Source of the DNA: Synechococcus sp. RSCCF101
GTDB lineage: Bacteria > Cyanobacteriota > Cyanobacteriia > PCC-6307 > Cyanobiaceae
Assembly (NCBI RefSeq): GCF_008807075.1
Contig: NZ_CP035632.1
Location: 124,001 to 188,000 of the forward strand
DNA: 64,000 nucleotides
Reading direction: 5' to 3'
Shown: positions 26,383 to 35,222 of the stretch, piece after piece
How positions within the stretch are numbered: position 1 is the stretch's first letter
Layout of the letters: every line of letters starts with the position of its first letter
Notes under the pieces: generated by a model
Seen by the model: only the letters and a program-made list of their open reading frames with translations
Told to the model about the DNA's origin: nothing
Databases searched by the model: none
Translations under genes and position numbers: made by a program

Positions 26383-26952
26383 ATGGATGACTCCGGATCC
26401 TCCCGCACCTGGTTGCGCGTGCTTGAGGTGCTGAGCTGGCCGGTTGCCTTCACCCTGTCGTCCCTGATCCTGGCCCAGGCGCTGCATCGCCTCCTGGCCG
26501 AGGCGATTCCGGTGCGGCTGGAGAATGGCGTCAGCATCGATGCTGTGCGCTCACCGGTGCCGGTTCAGTCGAACCAGCCGCTGCCGGTGAGCGGCTCGGT
26601 GCACCTGGCCAACCCCGAACCGCTTCAGGTGGAGGCCGGCAGGGTCCGGGTGGAGGGTGCCGTTCCGGTGGCCTTGCCGGAGGCCGTGCCGGTGACCACC
26701 GAGGCTCCCATCCCGGTGCGTGCCGTGGCCCCCGTGAGCGTGGCGGCCGAGGCGCCGATCCCGGTGGCGGCTCCCGGCCCGATTCCTGTGAGCACGGACG
26801 CACCGGTGTTCGCCACCGTGGATGTGCGCAGTGTGCGGTCACCGCTCACCATCGATCCGCAATCGCCCGTGCTGGTGACCGGAGGGCTCGACATCAACGC
26901 GATCAAGGATCCGATCCGGGCGAATGTGCGCGGCCTGCTGTTCTCCTTCTGA
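26383..26952 (+). CDS. Membrane-anchored Pro/Val repeat protein
   Basis: Family not recognised. The 189-residue protein has one N-terminal membrane span (LSWPVAFTLSSLILAQALHRL). About 130 residues of a degenerate 10-14-residue repeat follow, each unit centred on a P-[VI]-P-V or similar core: EAIPVRLENG, SPVPVQSNQPLPVSG, AVPVALPEAVPV, EAPIPVRAVAPVSV, EAPIPVAAPGPIPV. It ends with GGLDINAIKDPIRANVRGLL. This looks like an extended or beta-solenoid-like stalk outside the membrane. The ATG at 26383 precedes the span; the frame upstream is antisense to the porin leader and is not coding. No operon partner is visible. Confidence 0.7.
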   Translation: MDDSGSSRTWLRVLEVLSWPVAFTLSSLILAQALHRLLAEAIPVRLENGVSIDAVRSPVPVQSNQPLPVSGSVHLANPEPLQVEAGRVRVEGAVPVALPEAVPVTTEAPIPVRAVAPVSVAAEAPIPVAAPGPIPVSTDAPVFATVDVRSVRSPLTIDPQSPVLVTGGLDINAIKDPIRANVRGLLFSF

Positions 26953-27095
26953 GCCCCATCCGCACCGCCAGATCGATGGGCGTGGTGGGCAGCACATCGC
27001 TAAGTGTTCTGTCTCAGCAGGTTGTTCAGTGGCCAATGAGGTGTGAGGCCGCTACGGGTTGAGGTGCGACCCACCAACCCAGACCTCACGCCTCC

Positions 27096-28053
27096 ATGCA
27101 TAGCCATCCGAATGCCCGCCTGACTCAGCGGGGCCGTCTGAGGCTGATCTGCCAGCACCTCGACCAGGACTGGTCACTGCCGGAACTCGCTGCTGACGCT
27201 GGGATCAGCCTCCGCTGCGCCTACAAGTGGCTGGCGCGCTTCCGTGCAGGCGGTCCAGCGGCACTGGCGGATCGGCGGAGTGTTCGGCGCCACCAGCGCC
27301 GGACGCTCGATCCGCGGCCACTGCAGAAGGCCGTGGCTCTCCGCCACCAGCGGCTGCATCTGCGCCACATCGCCCGGCTGCTGGCGGCTCCCTTCTCCAC
27401 CGTTGCCAGGACCCTCAGCCGGCTCGGCCTGGGACGGCTCCGCAACCTGGAGACCAGGCCGCCCGTACAGCGCTACGAGTGGGAGCGACCGGGCGACCTG
27501 GTTCACGTCGACATCTAGCCGAAGGCTTCTCCGAAGGAGTAGTCCCTGGCCCGGTTCCGGAAGGTGGGGCACCGGATCACCGGCGACCGGCAGAAAGGCC
27601 GGTCCTATGGGGTCGGCTACGACAAGGGCCACGTCGCGGTGGACGACGCCACACGCCTGGCCTACGCGGAGGTGCTTGCCGACGAGCAGAAGCCCACCGT
27701 GATCGGCTTTCTGGCCAGAGCCGTCGCGTGGTTCGACGAACAGGGGATCGAGTGCCGGCGGGTGATGTCGGACAACGGTCCGGAGACCGTCTCCAGGCAG
27801 TTCGCCGTGGCCTGTCGGACCCTGGGGCTCAGGCACATCCGGACCAGGGCGTACATCCCCAGAACCAACGGCAAGGCAGAGCAATTCATCCAGACGCTCT
27901 GCCGGGGATGGGCAATCGCCACGTCATTGCACACCTCAGAGAAGTGAAACCACTGGCTCCCTCGCTACCTGTCGAGCCCCAACCGTCTGAGGAAACACTC
28001 GGCCCTCGGCTGGCGTTCACCTCAACAGCGACTCAGGGAGCTGCTTTGCTGAA
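27096..28053 (+). pseudogene. IS481 family transposase, interrupted
   Basis: The transposase starts MHSHPNARLTQRGRLRLICQ, with a helix-turn-helix region (LAADAGISLRCAYKWLARF) and the signature ERPGDLVHVDI. Directly after that Ile a 26-bp hairpin element brings in TAG (27516) and a second in-frame TAG (27540), replacing the expected DIK. The frame then resumes as SLARFRKVGHRITGDRQKGR with the catalytic DNGPE segment. A TGA follows HTSEK (27945), where the family has a sense codon, before the final NHWLPRYLSSPNRLRKHSAL. It cannot make a full transposase by itself. Confidence 0.85.
27516..27541 (+). repeat. 26-bp double-hairpin element, copy 1
   Basis: TA-flanked sequence made of two adjacent mini-hairpins: GCCGAAGGC, then TT, then CTCCGAAGGAG, each stem closing a GAA loop (TTC on the other strand). 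It is identical to the copies at 28586-28611 and 35511-35536 and lies inside the IS481 transposase. Confidence 0.85.
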
Positions 28054-28075
28054 CAACGTGGTGAGATACGACAGC

Positions 28076-28711
28076 TAGATCCGTTGCACCCGCTTCTGAT
28101 TCACGCTCCAGCCCTTCCGCCGCAGCACGCGGTGGGCCATCCGCGGCCCCAGCGGATGTGCTCGGCGGCGATCTCCCTCAGCCGGCGCCTGAGCTTGGCC
28201 TCCTCGACCACAGGAGCCCTGCCGCTATCGCGTTGGGTGCTGCGGTGCTGGCCCACAACCCGGCAGGCAAACCGCTCTGATGCCCGGTAACGCTCCTGCA
28301 GGACGAGAACCGCCCTGCGCCTGCGTTCCGGGCTCAGAAGTTTCCCTCGGCATGATCCTTGAGCATCGCCTTCTCCAGCTCCGCTTCCGCCAGGAGCTTC
28401 TTGAGCCGGGCGTTCTCCTTCTCCAACTGGGTCAGGCGTTTGGCCTCCTCGGCCTGCATTCCCCCGAACTGCTGCCGCCAGCGGTGGTAGTTCGGCTGCG
28501 TCACCTCGATCACGCGGCAGACCTCGTTGACGGTCTTGCCCTGGGCGATCAGCTGCTCGGCCGTTTTGAGCTTGCGGATGATCTGTACTCCTTCGGAGAA
28601 GCCTTCGGCTACGGGCGGTGTGACGGATCCGCTTCATGGTGAAGTCCCCGGCCCAGTCTGGCCGGTTGAGGACTCTCATTCACCCTGGACCGGTTTCCGG
28701 GGTCCACGTCA
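28076..28711 (-). mobile_element. IS3 family element, 3'-truncated fragment
   Basis: This matches the full IS3 element at 35982-37218 over orfA and the start of orfB. It keeps the outer end (...GGTCCACGTCA) but stops at 28076 where IS481 begins, so the DDE catalytic domain is missing. orfA is broken by a 26-bp hairpin element six codons after its KRIRHT start. It abuts an ISAs1 fragment on the right. Confidence 0.85.
28586..28611 (-). repeat. 26-bp double-hairpin element, copy 2
   Basis: Identical to the copies at 27516 and 35511, here inserted in the IS3 orfA. The intact IS3 at 37100-37130 lacks it. Relative to the transposase reading strand it has the same orientation as in IS481, and it shifts the orfA frame. 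Confidence 0.85.
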
Positions 28712-29124
28712 GAGGCACGCGCTCAGATCAAGGAGAACTGGCCCGGTAGCGCCTGGATCGTGGAAGTGCACACCACCGGATCCCGCCATGGCAAGCCGTT
28801 TCAGGCCACCGCCCACCGGTTCATCGCCAACCTGCGAACCACACAAACAGCCCTGCTGGAACTGATCCGTGATCGCTGGAGCCTGGACAGTTGGGACTGG
28901 ATCCGGGACGCCCTGCTTCGTGAAGACAACCACCGCGGCGGCGGTGATGCCGCCGGAGTGATGGCCACACTGCGCATCGCAGCACTCAACCTCATGCGAG
29001 TGGTTGGGCTCCGCTCCGTCCGCCAAGGACTCGTGTCCGGGGTGCATGACATCACCACGCTCCTGGCGATGTCGTCAGGAGGCCACCGCTGGCAATGTTG
29101 CCGTAAGTCTTTGAATCAGCCCTT
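28712..29124 (+). mobile_element. ISAs1 family element, 5'-truncated fragment with transposase C-terminus
   Basis: It encodes the last third of an ISAs1-type transposase (ENWPGSAWIVEVHTTGSRHG through ALNLMRVVGLRSVRQGL), closely related to the C-terminal part of the element at 33969-35210. The N-terminal part is missing at the IS3 junction. The right end carries the ISAs1 terminal repeat TTGAATCAGCCCT (29111-29123). Confidence 0.8.
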
Positions 29125-29129
29125 CAGCC

Positions 29130-29570
29130 CTACCCGAACCATCCATCATGGTGATCTTGATTGAGATCACGATGGTCTTGAGGGGGGAGTGGTGTCATCC
29201 TGATGGGTGGAGTGGGCAACGGGGGGATGGTCACTCTTGCGTTGGATGCTTCCGCTTTCTGCTTGGCCATAAGGTGATGACGCGCTGCCTCGAGATGCTC
29301 CCTGTGCTGCTTGCGCCTCCGAAACAAGCTCGCATGTGGGTGGGTCATCCTTGATTGCTCAACAGAATTGGCCGCATCCATGGCCATCTCCCACTCCCCA
29401 CACCAATCGAAGTGGGAGGTCTGGGGTTGCAGCCAGATCGCATTCGGCGTGGTCTGCCCCGCTTGGAAGTCGTGTGCAACAAGCACAGGAGGCCGTCTAC
29501 GGCAATGGGATTGACCGTTTCTGCCGTCCTTGTCTTTCCAGAACCTGCAGTTGCTGCACTGTTCCTCCAT
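29130..29570 (-). CDS. Hypothetical small Cys-rich protein
   Basis: The 146-residue protein starts MEEQCSNCRFWKDKDG, followed by SHCRRRPP and, further on, HFDWCGEWE. The pattern C-x2-C-R-F-W ... C-R-R-x-P-P ... D-W-C-G-E-[FW] is seen in many short phage or island proteins and probably binds a metal through four cysteines. The C-terminal half is basic and Pro-rich. The start at 29570 is chosen because the motif begins there; the frame is open another 36 codons. It begins the AT-richer segment right next to an ISAs1 end, so it was probably acquired with it. Confidence 0.5.
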   Translation of the reverse strand: MEEQCSNCRFWKDKDGRNGQSHCRRRPPVLVAHDFQAGQTTPNAIWLQPQTSHFDWCGEWEMAMDAANSVEQSRMTHPHASLFRRRKQHREHLEAARHHLMAKQKAEASNARVTIPPLPTPPIRMTPLPPQDHRDLNQDHHDGWFG

Positions 29571-29691
29571 CGGAATCCGGCAGCTGCTGGCTTGTTCCTC
29601 TATCGACCCGACCTCTCCGCCCTTAGCTAGCAAGGATCTCCTGTTCATGGTAACCCGAGGACTCACTCCGAGAGGCAATCGCCCCTTTCGA

Positions 29692-29880
29692 TCAGCCGAT
29701 CAGCTCAAGCACGGCCAGGGGCTGTCGATGCACTCCTGGGGCACGGATCAGAGCGTCCTGTTCGTTGTCTTTCTGGCCACGGCCGATCGGCTCACCAGCA
29801 GCGGACAAGATGACAGCCCACTGGCCTGATGCATTGCAAGTGATCTGGCCGCCATGATAGGGGGGAATCGGCCTGGTCAT
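29692..29880 (-). CDS. Hypothetical small protein
   Basis: A 62-residue frame starting MTRPIPPYHGGQITCNASGQ, with AVILSAAGEPIGRG and DALIRA. Composition is protein-like and it is read on the same strand as its neighbours, but no family is recognised. It lies in the AT-richer segment between the IS clusters. It could be a chance frame. Confidence 0.35.
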   Translation of the reverse strand: MTRPIPPYHGGQITCNASGQWAVILSAAGEPIGRGQKDNEQDALIRAPGVHRQPLAVLELIG

Positions 29881-30399
29881 TGTGTGAAGTCCTGCGTCGC
29901 AAGGGGCCACACTGGTGGATAGATGATCTCAAACTGCCGCACTCAATCTGCTGCGGCAGGTGGCATCATCGACAACTTCACAGCGATGTCTCGAGCGAAA
30001 ACCTCTACAGGAAGATAGCTGAATACAGCCGCTCTGGTCACAGCTCCGGACATTATCTGTAGCAGCCTCCTAGGCAATCTCGGCCTAGCCGACTCTGAGC
30101 GCAAAGACAGTAGTGTGCCTGATTGATCAGCGCAAGCCATAGAACAGGAATGTTGCGTCCTGGCTGACAAGGGTCAGCCTGCTGATCCACCAAATCGCTT
30201 AGCCCCTGCCAAGGAGGGATGGCGTCTTTGAGTTGTATGGCCATGAGAATTGAAGGGTGGAGACAAAACTGCGCATTCTTAACGAATGAGTGGCGACTGC
30301 TCTCTTGCAGATCATTGATCAGTCAGGCAGCAAATTGCGATGTCCGCTCATTGGACGTCACTCAATGGAAAGGCAATGCAGAGTGAATTACGGATAGCG
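29881..30399. other. AT-richer stretch with no well-supported gene
   Basis: About 520 bases between the small frames and the PAS-GGDEF-EAL gene. One minus-strand frame (30053-30244, 63 residues starting MAIQLKDAIPPWQGLSDLVD, four cysteines) is the only candidate, and nothing else supports it. No clear terminator is seen for the PAS-GGDEF-EAL gene, which ends at 30400. Confidence 0.4.
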
Positions 30400-33318
30400 T
30401 TAGTGCGTCGATTGATCTATCTCTTCGCCTAGCGGGGATGCAAAGTCGGCTAGCATCAACGCAGCAGCCTCAGGGGCGACCGGCCTACTGAAATAGTAAC
30501 CTTGGCCTACAGCGCAGCCTTTGGAATGCAGCAATCTTGCTTGGGACTGATTCTCTATACCCTCAGCAACAACCTCAAGACCGAGAGACTTAGCCATCGA
30601 AATGACTGCATCACATACTGCAAGACAGTTTGCGTCATCGGGCAGACCTGAGACAAATGATTGATCAAGCTTGATTCGAGAAACAGGCAAAGCCTGAAGA
30701 TAGGCGAGCGAAGAGTAGCCGGTACCAAAGTCGTCAATGCTGGTTGTTACACCAGCTTGTTTCAAGTACTCCAGCTGCTCTACGGCAGTTTCAATTCCTT
30801 TCATCATGAAACTCTCCGTCACTTCAAGTTCCAGGAACTTCGCTGGCAGATGGTAACGATCCAGCATATGCTCGACCACATTCGAGAAGCCCCTGTGCTG
30901 AATTTGTGATCCAGCGGCATTCACGGCGATATAACCCAAAGGCAAACCACTATTTAGCCATTCCCTTGCCTGAGAACAAGCAGATCGCAAGATAAACTCC
31001 CCAAGCTCGTGGATCAATCCAGTTTGTTCAGCAATTGGGATAAATACATCGGGTGGTATCTGTCCTCTCACAGGATGACTCCAGCGGGCTAGTGCTTCAA
31101 AACCAATAAGTCGATTCGTAGCTAGACATATCTGAGGCTGATAGACAAGCTTAATCTGGCCACTATCGACGGCAAAGCCAATCTCATGAGTCAGAGAGGC
31201 AGCCAGCTCAGTCGACTCTCCAATTCGTGAGTCATAGGCACGGAATGTATTGCGACCTAGCTGCTTGGCTTTATATAGAGCCTTGTCTGCGTTGTTCATT
31301 AGGTCGAGATATGTTGCCCCGTTGTCTGGATAAACTGCAATCCCCATGCTGGCAGTTGTATAAATGCGTTCCTGGCCTACAATGAAAGGTTCTTGCATGC
31401 ACAATCGAAGTTTTGATGCAATTTCACTCGCCACATCAGGAGACGAAAGATCATCAAGTAGTATCACGAACTCGTCGCCGCCTACGCGAGCCACAGTGTC
31501 GCATGTCCGAAGTCTCCGAATGAGCCTATCTGCTACTTGCCGTAGAAGCTGATCTCCCTGAAGATGACCCGCCGTATCATTGACTGTCTTAAAGTTATCC
31601 AGGTCAAAGTAGATCACTGCAAGGTTACTTCCTTCCTGAAGCCGGCTTGGTCGCTCTAGCCTCTTCCTAAGTATTGCATCGAATAGCAATCGATTAGGCA
31701 AACCAGTTAAGGGATCGTGGTTGGCCAGGAACTGAAGCCGGTCCTTCGCCTCTTTGAGCCAGGTAACATCCGAGAAGACGCCAACATAACCTGTAAGCAC
31801 ACTCTGATCATCGAGAATGGAGTTGATGCTCAACAATGAGGGATAGATCGTTCCGTCTTTCTTCCTATTCCACACTTCTCCCTTCCACGAACCTGTTGAT
31901 CGAAGCGTCGACCACATCTCAACAAAGAACGTTTTGGCGTGTCTTCCAGACTGAAATATCCTGGGATTTCTGCCAAGAACTTCATCGCGCTTGAATCCTG
32001 AGATCGATTCAGCTGCAGAGTTGAAATCGATAATGCAGGCATCTAGATCAGTCACCAGAACGCCCTCCATCGTGTTATTAAACACCACGGCAGCTTGTTC
32101 GATCTTCCTCTGGTCGGCTTTGTACTGTGTGATATCTTGCACTACGCCTGCAAGATGATAGACATCTCCGTTGTCGTCCTTAAAATACTTGCCTATCGCA
32201 TGAAGCCATCGGTTTGTCTCCGATGTGGAGGGAACGCGAAAAATGATGTCATGGTCCGCTTTTCCAGCAACAAAAGCTTCGACATTATCAACCCACCGTT
32301 GTCTGTCCTCTGCATGAACGGCGGCTGCAATATCGCTAACCTCACCTCCAAAGCCACCCTTTTCCATTCCCATCAAGCCTTCGACCTCCTCTGACCAGAA
32401 GATAGATGTGATGCTTCCATCTTCAACCTCCCCGGACCAAGAGCCCATCTTCCCTGCCTTCATTGCGAGCCGTGTATGCTCCTCTTTTTGAGATAGTTCT
32501 TGCTCGGCTTTCTTGATCCGTGAGATGTCAATATGTACACCTAAAACACGAGAGACTACACCTTCTCCATCTCTAAACTTGATCGCACGATTCAATACCC
32601 ATACTAGATGGCCATCTCGGTGAACCAATGGGTACTCAGACTGAAATGTATCTGATTCATCCTGCAGCGAATGGAGAAGCTCCTGCCTGATCCTCGTGCT
32701 GTGCGGTCCAGGAATCAGCCTCATCCAACCATCGAGGCTCGACTCAAGTTCCTTGAAGCCATATCCTAGTGTCTTCATCCAGCGGTCTGACAAAAATACC
32801 CTGTCCTCCCTGATATCCCATTCCCAGACCCCTTCAAGTGTCGCCTCTGCAAGAAGAGAATATCGTCTGTTGCTTTCAACCGAATCTGATGCAAGCGAAG
32901 CTACGCACCTCGGGTCAAGCGAATTGATTTCAACAATGCAGCTATCCGATGTTAGCGGTGCGATCGTAAACTCTCGCCACGCACATACATTCTCACCAGC
33001 ATACTGCCTGGCTGGAATAAATGTTTTCTGACCCTGATCAAGCGCAGCCTTGAGCGCATTGATGACATCGGCGTTGCCTTCCGTGTTAAACACATTTGCG
33101 AACTTTCTCCCGATTGCTCGAATCCTAGATATACCCTGGCAATTCAGTGCGGCCTGATTGATTGCAGCAATAATGACTGAGTCATCTTCTGAGCTCTTCC
33201 TGCAAATTATGCTCGCCGTTCCGAGAGCGTTAAATACATATCTGAAACCCTCTTGCTGGAAAATGTTCTCCGCCATGTCTGACATGCAGCTAACGTTAGT
33301 GCCAGGCTCGCAACTCAT
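30400..33318 (-). CDS. PAS-PAS-PAS-GGDEF-EAL cyclic di-GMP signalling protein
   Basis: A cytosolic sensor predicted to make and/or degrade cyclic di-GMP. The 972-residue protein has an N-terminal region (1-145), three PAS domains (about 150-270, 280-400, 405-525; YSLLAEATLEGVWEWDIRED opens the first), a GGDEF domain and an EAL domain. GGDEF is intact (613-617), with an inhibitory RxxD site at 604-607. EAL is intact (741-743), with LEVTES and DDFGTGYSSL, so both activities are possible. No membrane span is seen. Base composition is clearly more AT-rich than surrounding core genes and codon use differs, so it is likely imported. IS481 copies flank it. The ATG at 33318 has a weak AGAAGAG upstream. 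Confidence 0.93.
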   Translation of the reverse strand: MSCEPGTNVSCMSDMAENIFQQEGFRYVFNALGTASIICRKSSEDDSVIIAAINQAALNCQGISRIRAIGRKFANVFNTEGNADVINALKAALDQGQKTFIPARQYAGENVCAWREFTIAPLTSDSCIVEINSLDPRCVASLASDSVESNRRYSLLAEATLEGVWEWDIREDRVFLSDRWMKTLGYGFKELESSLDGWMRLIPGPHSTRIRQELLHSLQDESDTFQSEYPLVHRDGHLVWVLNRAIKFRDGEGVVSRVLGVHIDISRIKKAEQELSQKEEHTRLAMKAGKMGSWSGEVEDGSITSIFWSEEVEGLMGMEKGGFGGEVSDIAAAVHAEDRQRWVDNVEAFVAGKADHDIIFRVPSTSETNRWLHAIGKYFKDDNGDVYHLAGVVQDITQYKADQRKIEQAAVVFNNTMEGVLVTDLDACIIDFNSAAESISGFKRDEVLGRNPRIFQSGRHAKTFFVEMWSTLRSTGSWKGEVWNRKKDGTIYPSLLSINSILDDQSVLTGYVGVFSDVTWLKEAKDRLQFLANHDPLTGLPNRLLFDAILRKRLERPSRLQEGSNLAVIYFDLDNFKTVNDTAGHLQGDQLLRQVADRLIRRLRTCDTVARVGGDEFVILLDDLSSPDVASEIASKLRLCMQEPFIVGQERIYTTASMGIAVYPDNGATYLDLMNNADKALYKAKQLGRNTFRAYDSRIGESTELAASLTHEIGFAVDSGQIKLVYQPQICLATNRLIGFEALARWSHPVRGQIPPDVFIPIAEQTGLIHELGEFILRSACSQAREWLNSGLPLGYIAVNAAGSQIQHRGFSNVVEHMLDRYHLPAKFLELEVTESFMMKGIETAVEQLEYLKQAGVTTSIDDFGTGYSSLAYLQALPVSRIKLDQSFVSGLPDDANCLAVCDAVISMAKSLGLEVVAEGIENQSQARLLHSKGCAVGQGYYFSRPVAPEAAALMLADFASPLGEEIDQSTH

Positions 33319-33722
33319 GGAATCTCTTCTTGGCCAGCCTCACTCGCTATAGCAGGCCTAGAGAGGTTAAGCCAAGCCGCAGGCCGCCAACTACGCGATT
33401 CTTTATGCCGTACGGGTGATGTCGTTTACGATGAAGCCTCTTCTGGCCTGTTGCTATTCCGTAGTGGACGCGTGAAGCAGCGGCCCTGGCTTCCAGATGC
33501 AGATTCTTCGCAGTATCAATTGCATTTCGCTCGAGTTCTGACTACTCCCTCACTGTTCTGATTCCCAGGAGAATCACTTCCTTTTCCGGCGAATGCGGTC
33601 GTCTGGCTCTCTTGGAGAGGTTCCATTGGCAAGTCCACAATCGGATCTGTATCACGGTAGCCAGGTCCACTCGATGAGCGCAAATCTCGCCCATGCCACT
33701 GAGTTGAATGCAGATGTTTGGG
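33319..33722. other. Upstream region of the PAS-GGDEF-EAL gene, no gene seen
   Basis: About 400 bases up to the end of the IS481 copy. A plus-strand frame at 33593-33778 runs into the IS and has no support. The promoter of the minus-strand signalling gene should lie near 33330-33420. Confidence 0.5.
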
Positions 33723-33958
33723 TGTGTTGCTGGTCTCAGCAGGTTGGTCAGCAGAGCAGATCCCTGAGTCGCTGTTGAGGTGAACGCCAGCCGAGGGCCG
33801 AGTGTTTCCTCAGACGGTTGGGGCTCGACAGGTAGCGAGGGAGCCAGTGGTTTCACTTCTCTGAGGTGTGCAATGACGTGGCGATTGCCCATCCCCGGCA
33901 GAGCGTCTGGATGAATTGCTCTGCCTTGCCGTTGGTTCTGGGGATGTACGCCCTGGTC

Positions 33959-33968
33959 CGGATGTGCC
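33959..33968. repeat. 10-bp target duplication, left of ISAs1
   Basis: CGGATGTGCC, repeated exactly at 35211-35220. In the uninterrupted IS481 copy it occurs once. Confidence 0.9.
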
Positions 33969-35210
33969 CAGGGCTGATTCAAAGTCTCATGGCATCGCTG
34001 CTCCCGGTGTCTGCCGGACCATCGCCAAAAGCGCGGTGATGTCGTGCATCACGGCCTGGAGTCCCTCGCGGACGGAGCGGAATCCAGCCAGTCGCAGGAG
34101 GTTGAGTGCCGCGGTGCGCAGGGTGGCCATCACCCCGGCGCCATTGCCGCCGTAGCGGTGGTTGTCTTCTCTGAGCTGGGTGTCCCGGATCCAGTGCCAG
34201 CTTTCCAGGCTCCAGCGGTCACGGACCAGTTGCAGCAGGGCTTTTGGAGGGGTGCGCAGACTGGTGATGAACCGGTGGGTGGCCTGAAACGGCTTGCCCT
34301 GGCGGGAGCCGGTGGCGCTCACCTCCACGATCCAGGCACTGCCGGGCCAGTTCTCCTTGATGTGAGCGGGTGCCTCTTTCGCCCGGATGCTCCAGGTGAT
34401 GTCACGGCCATGGCCAAGCTCGTGATCCGTTGCGGTGAAAGGGATCCGGCGCTTCCCCTGGAATTGGCTGCGGATCTGACGATGCAGCGTCCGCTGGTTG
34501 GCTTTGACCGTCAGCAGGAAGTCGGCTCCCTGCTCCTGGAGCTGCCGAAAAACGGTTTCTGCGTGTGGAGTGCGTCGGCCTGAACCAGCACACCGCCGAG
34601 GTCGAGCTCTCCAAGCAGCCTCCTGAGGACAGCCCGCTCGTGGTCCTCGCCTGTGGCGTAGCAGGTCTGCGCGATGGCCACGCCCAGGGCCGCGGAGTAG
34701 AGCGTCACCTGGGCAATGAACGCCGAGCCACCGCCAGCGGTGGGCTCTGCCGAGCCCCGCAACGTCTTGCCGTCACACACCAGCTGATCGAGATCGGCCG
34801 CATCATCAGGGATCTGAGCGATCGTCCAGTCGCGAATGGCATCGCAGACGGCCGTGACATCCACCTGCAGGAAGAAGTAGCGGAAGGCGGAATCAGACGG
34901 TGGGCGCCGCAGTTCGATCCCAAGCGCCTCGATGAGAACAGCGTGATGGCGCCGGGCAAAGCGCTCCAGATCCCGGAGGCTCTCGCACCGGCTCAGGATT
35001 CCGAGAACCGCCACCAGGAGCAGGTACCAGGCAGGGATGCGAACGCCCCGTCGCATGCGGGCATCAGGAATAGCCCGGAGGTAGGTGATCAGGTCGAGAT
35101 CAGTTGCGTCAGAGGCGATCTGGGGCACGGAGACGGAGCGATCCCGCTGACCTCAGCCCATGCTGGCAGCCGTGGCAAGGATTGCTGTGCCGAACTTTGA
35201 ATCAGCCCTG
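33969..35210 (-). mobile_element. ISAs1 family element, complete ends
   Basis: A 1242-bp element with 17-bp perfect inverted repeats (CAGGGCTGATTCAAAGT) and a 10-bp target duplication, inserted in the IS481 transposase gene. The transposase carries a one-base frameshift. Confidence 0.92.
33987..35128 (-). pseudogene. ISAs1 family transposase with a frameshift
   Basis: The N-terminal part (35128 down to 34511, 205 residues, MPQIASDATDLDLITYLRAI) has the H-repeat/ISAs1 pattern: DARMRRGVRIPAWYLLLVAV, DGKTLRGS and QADALHTQKPFF. At the T5 run (about 34550-34554) one base is missing. The frame then reads GSSRSREPTSC and stops. In the next frame the protein goes on RQLQEQGADFLLTVKANQ to the C-terminus at 33987. 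A six-T run would restore the frame. A programmed -1 slip on this run is possible, but the heptamer (G TTT TTC) is not a good slippery site. Confidence 0.8.
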
Positions 35211-35220
35211 CGGATGTGCC
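35211..35220. repeat. 10-bp target duplication, right of ISAs1
   Basis: CGGATGTGCC, the partner of 33959-33968. Confidence 0.9.
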
Positions 35221-35222
35221 TG

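Larger units (their letters stand above)
27005..28073 (+). mobile_element. IS481 family element, copy 1 (defective)
   Basis: The ends are imperfect inverted repeats beginning TGTTCTGTCTCAGCAGGTTG (left) and, complemented on the right, TGTCGTATCTCACCACGTTG. The transposase is interrupted by a 26-bp hairpin element and an internal TGA. The right flank is a truncated IS3 element. A short possible target duplication (GCTA) is not convincing. Confidence 0.85.

Noticed and set aside
33593..33778. 61-codon plus-strand frame next to IS481 copy 2
   Set aside because: It crosses the IS end, ends inside it, and has no homologous or compositional support.
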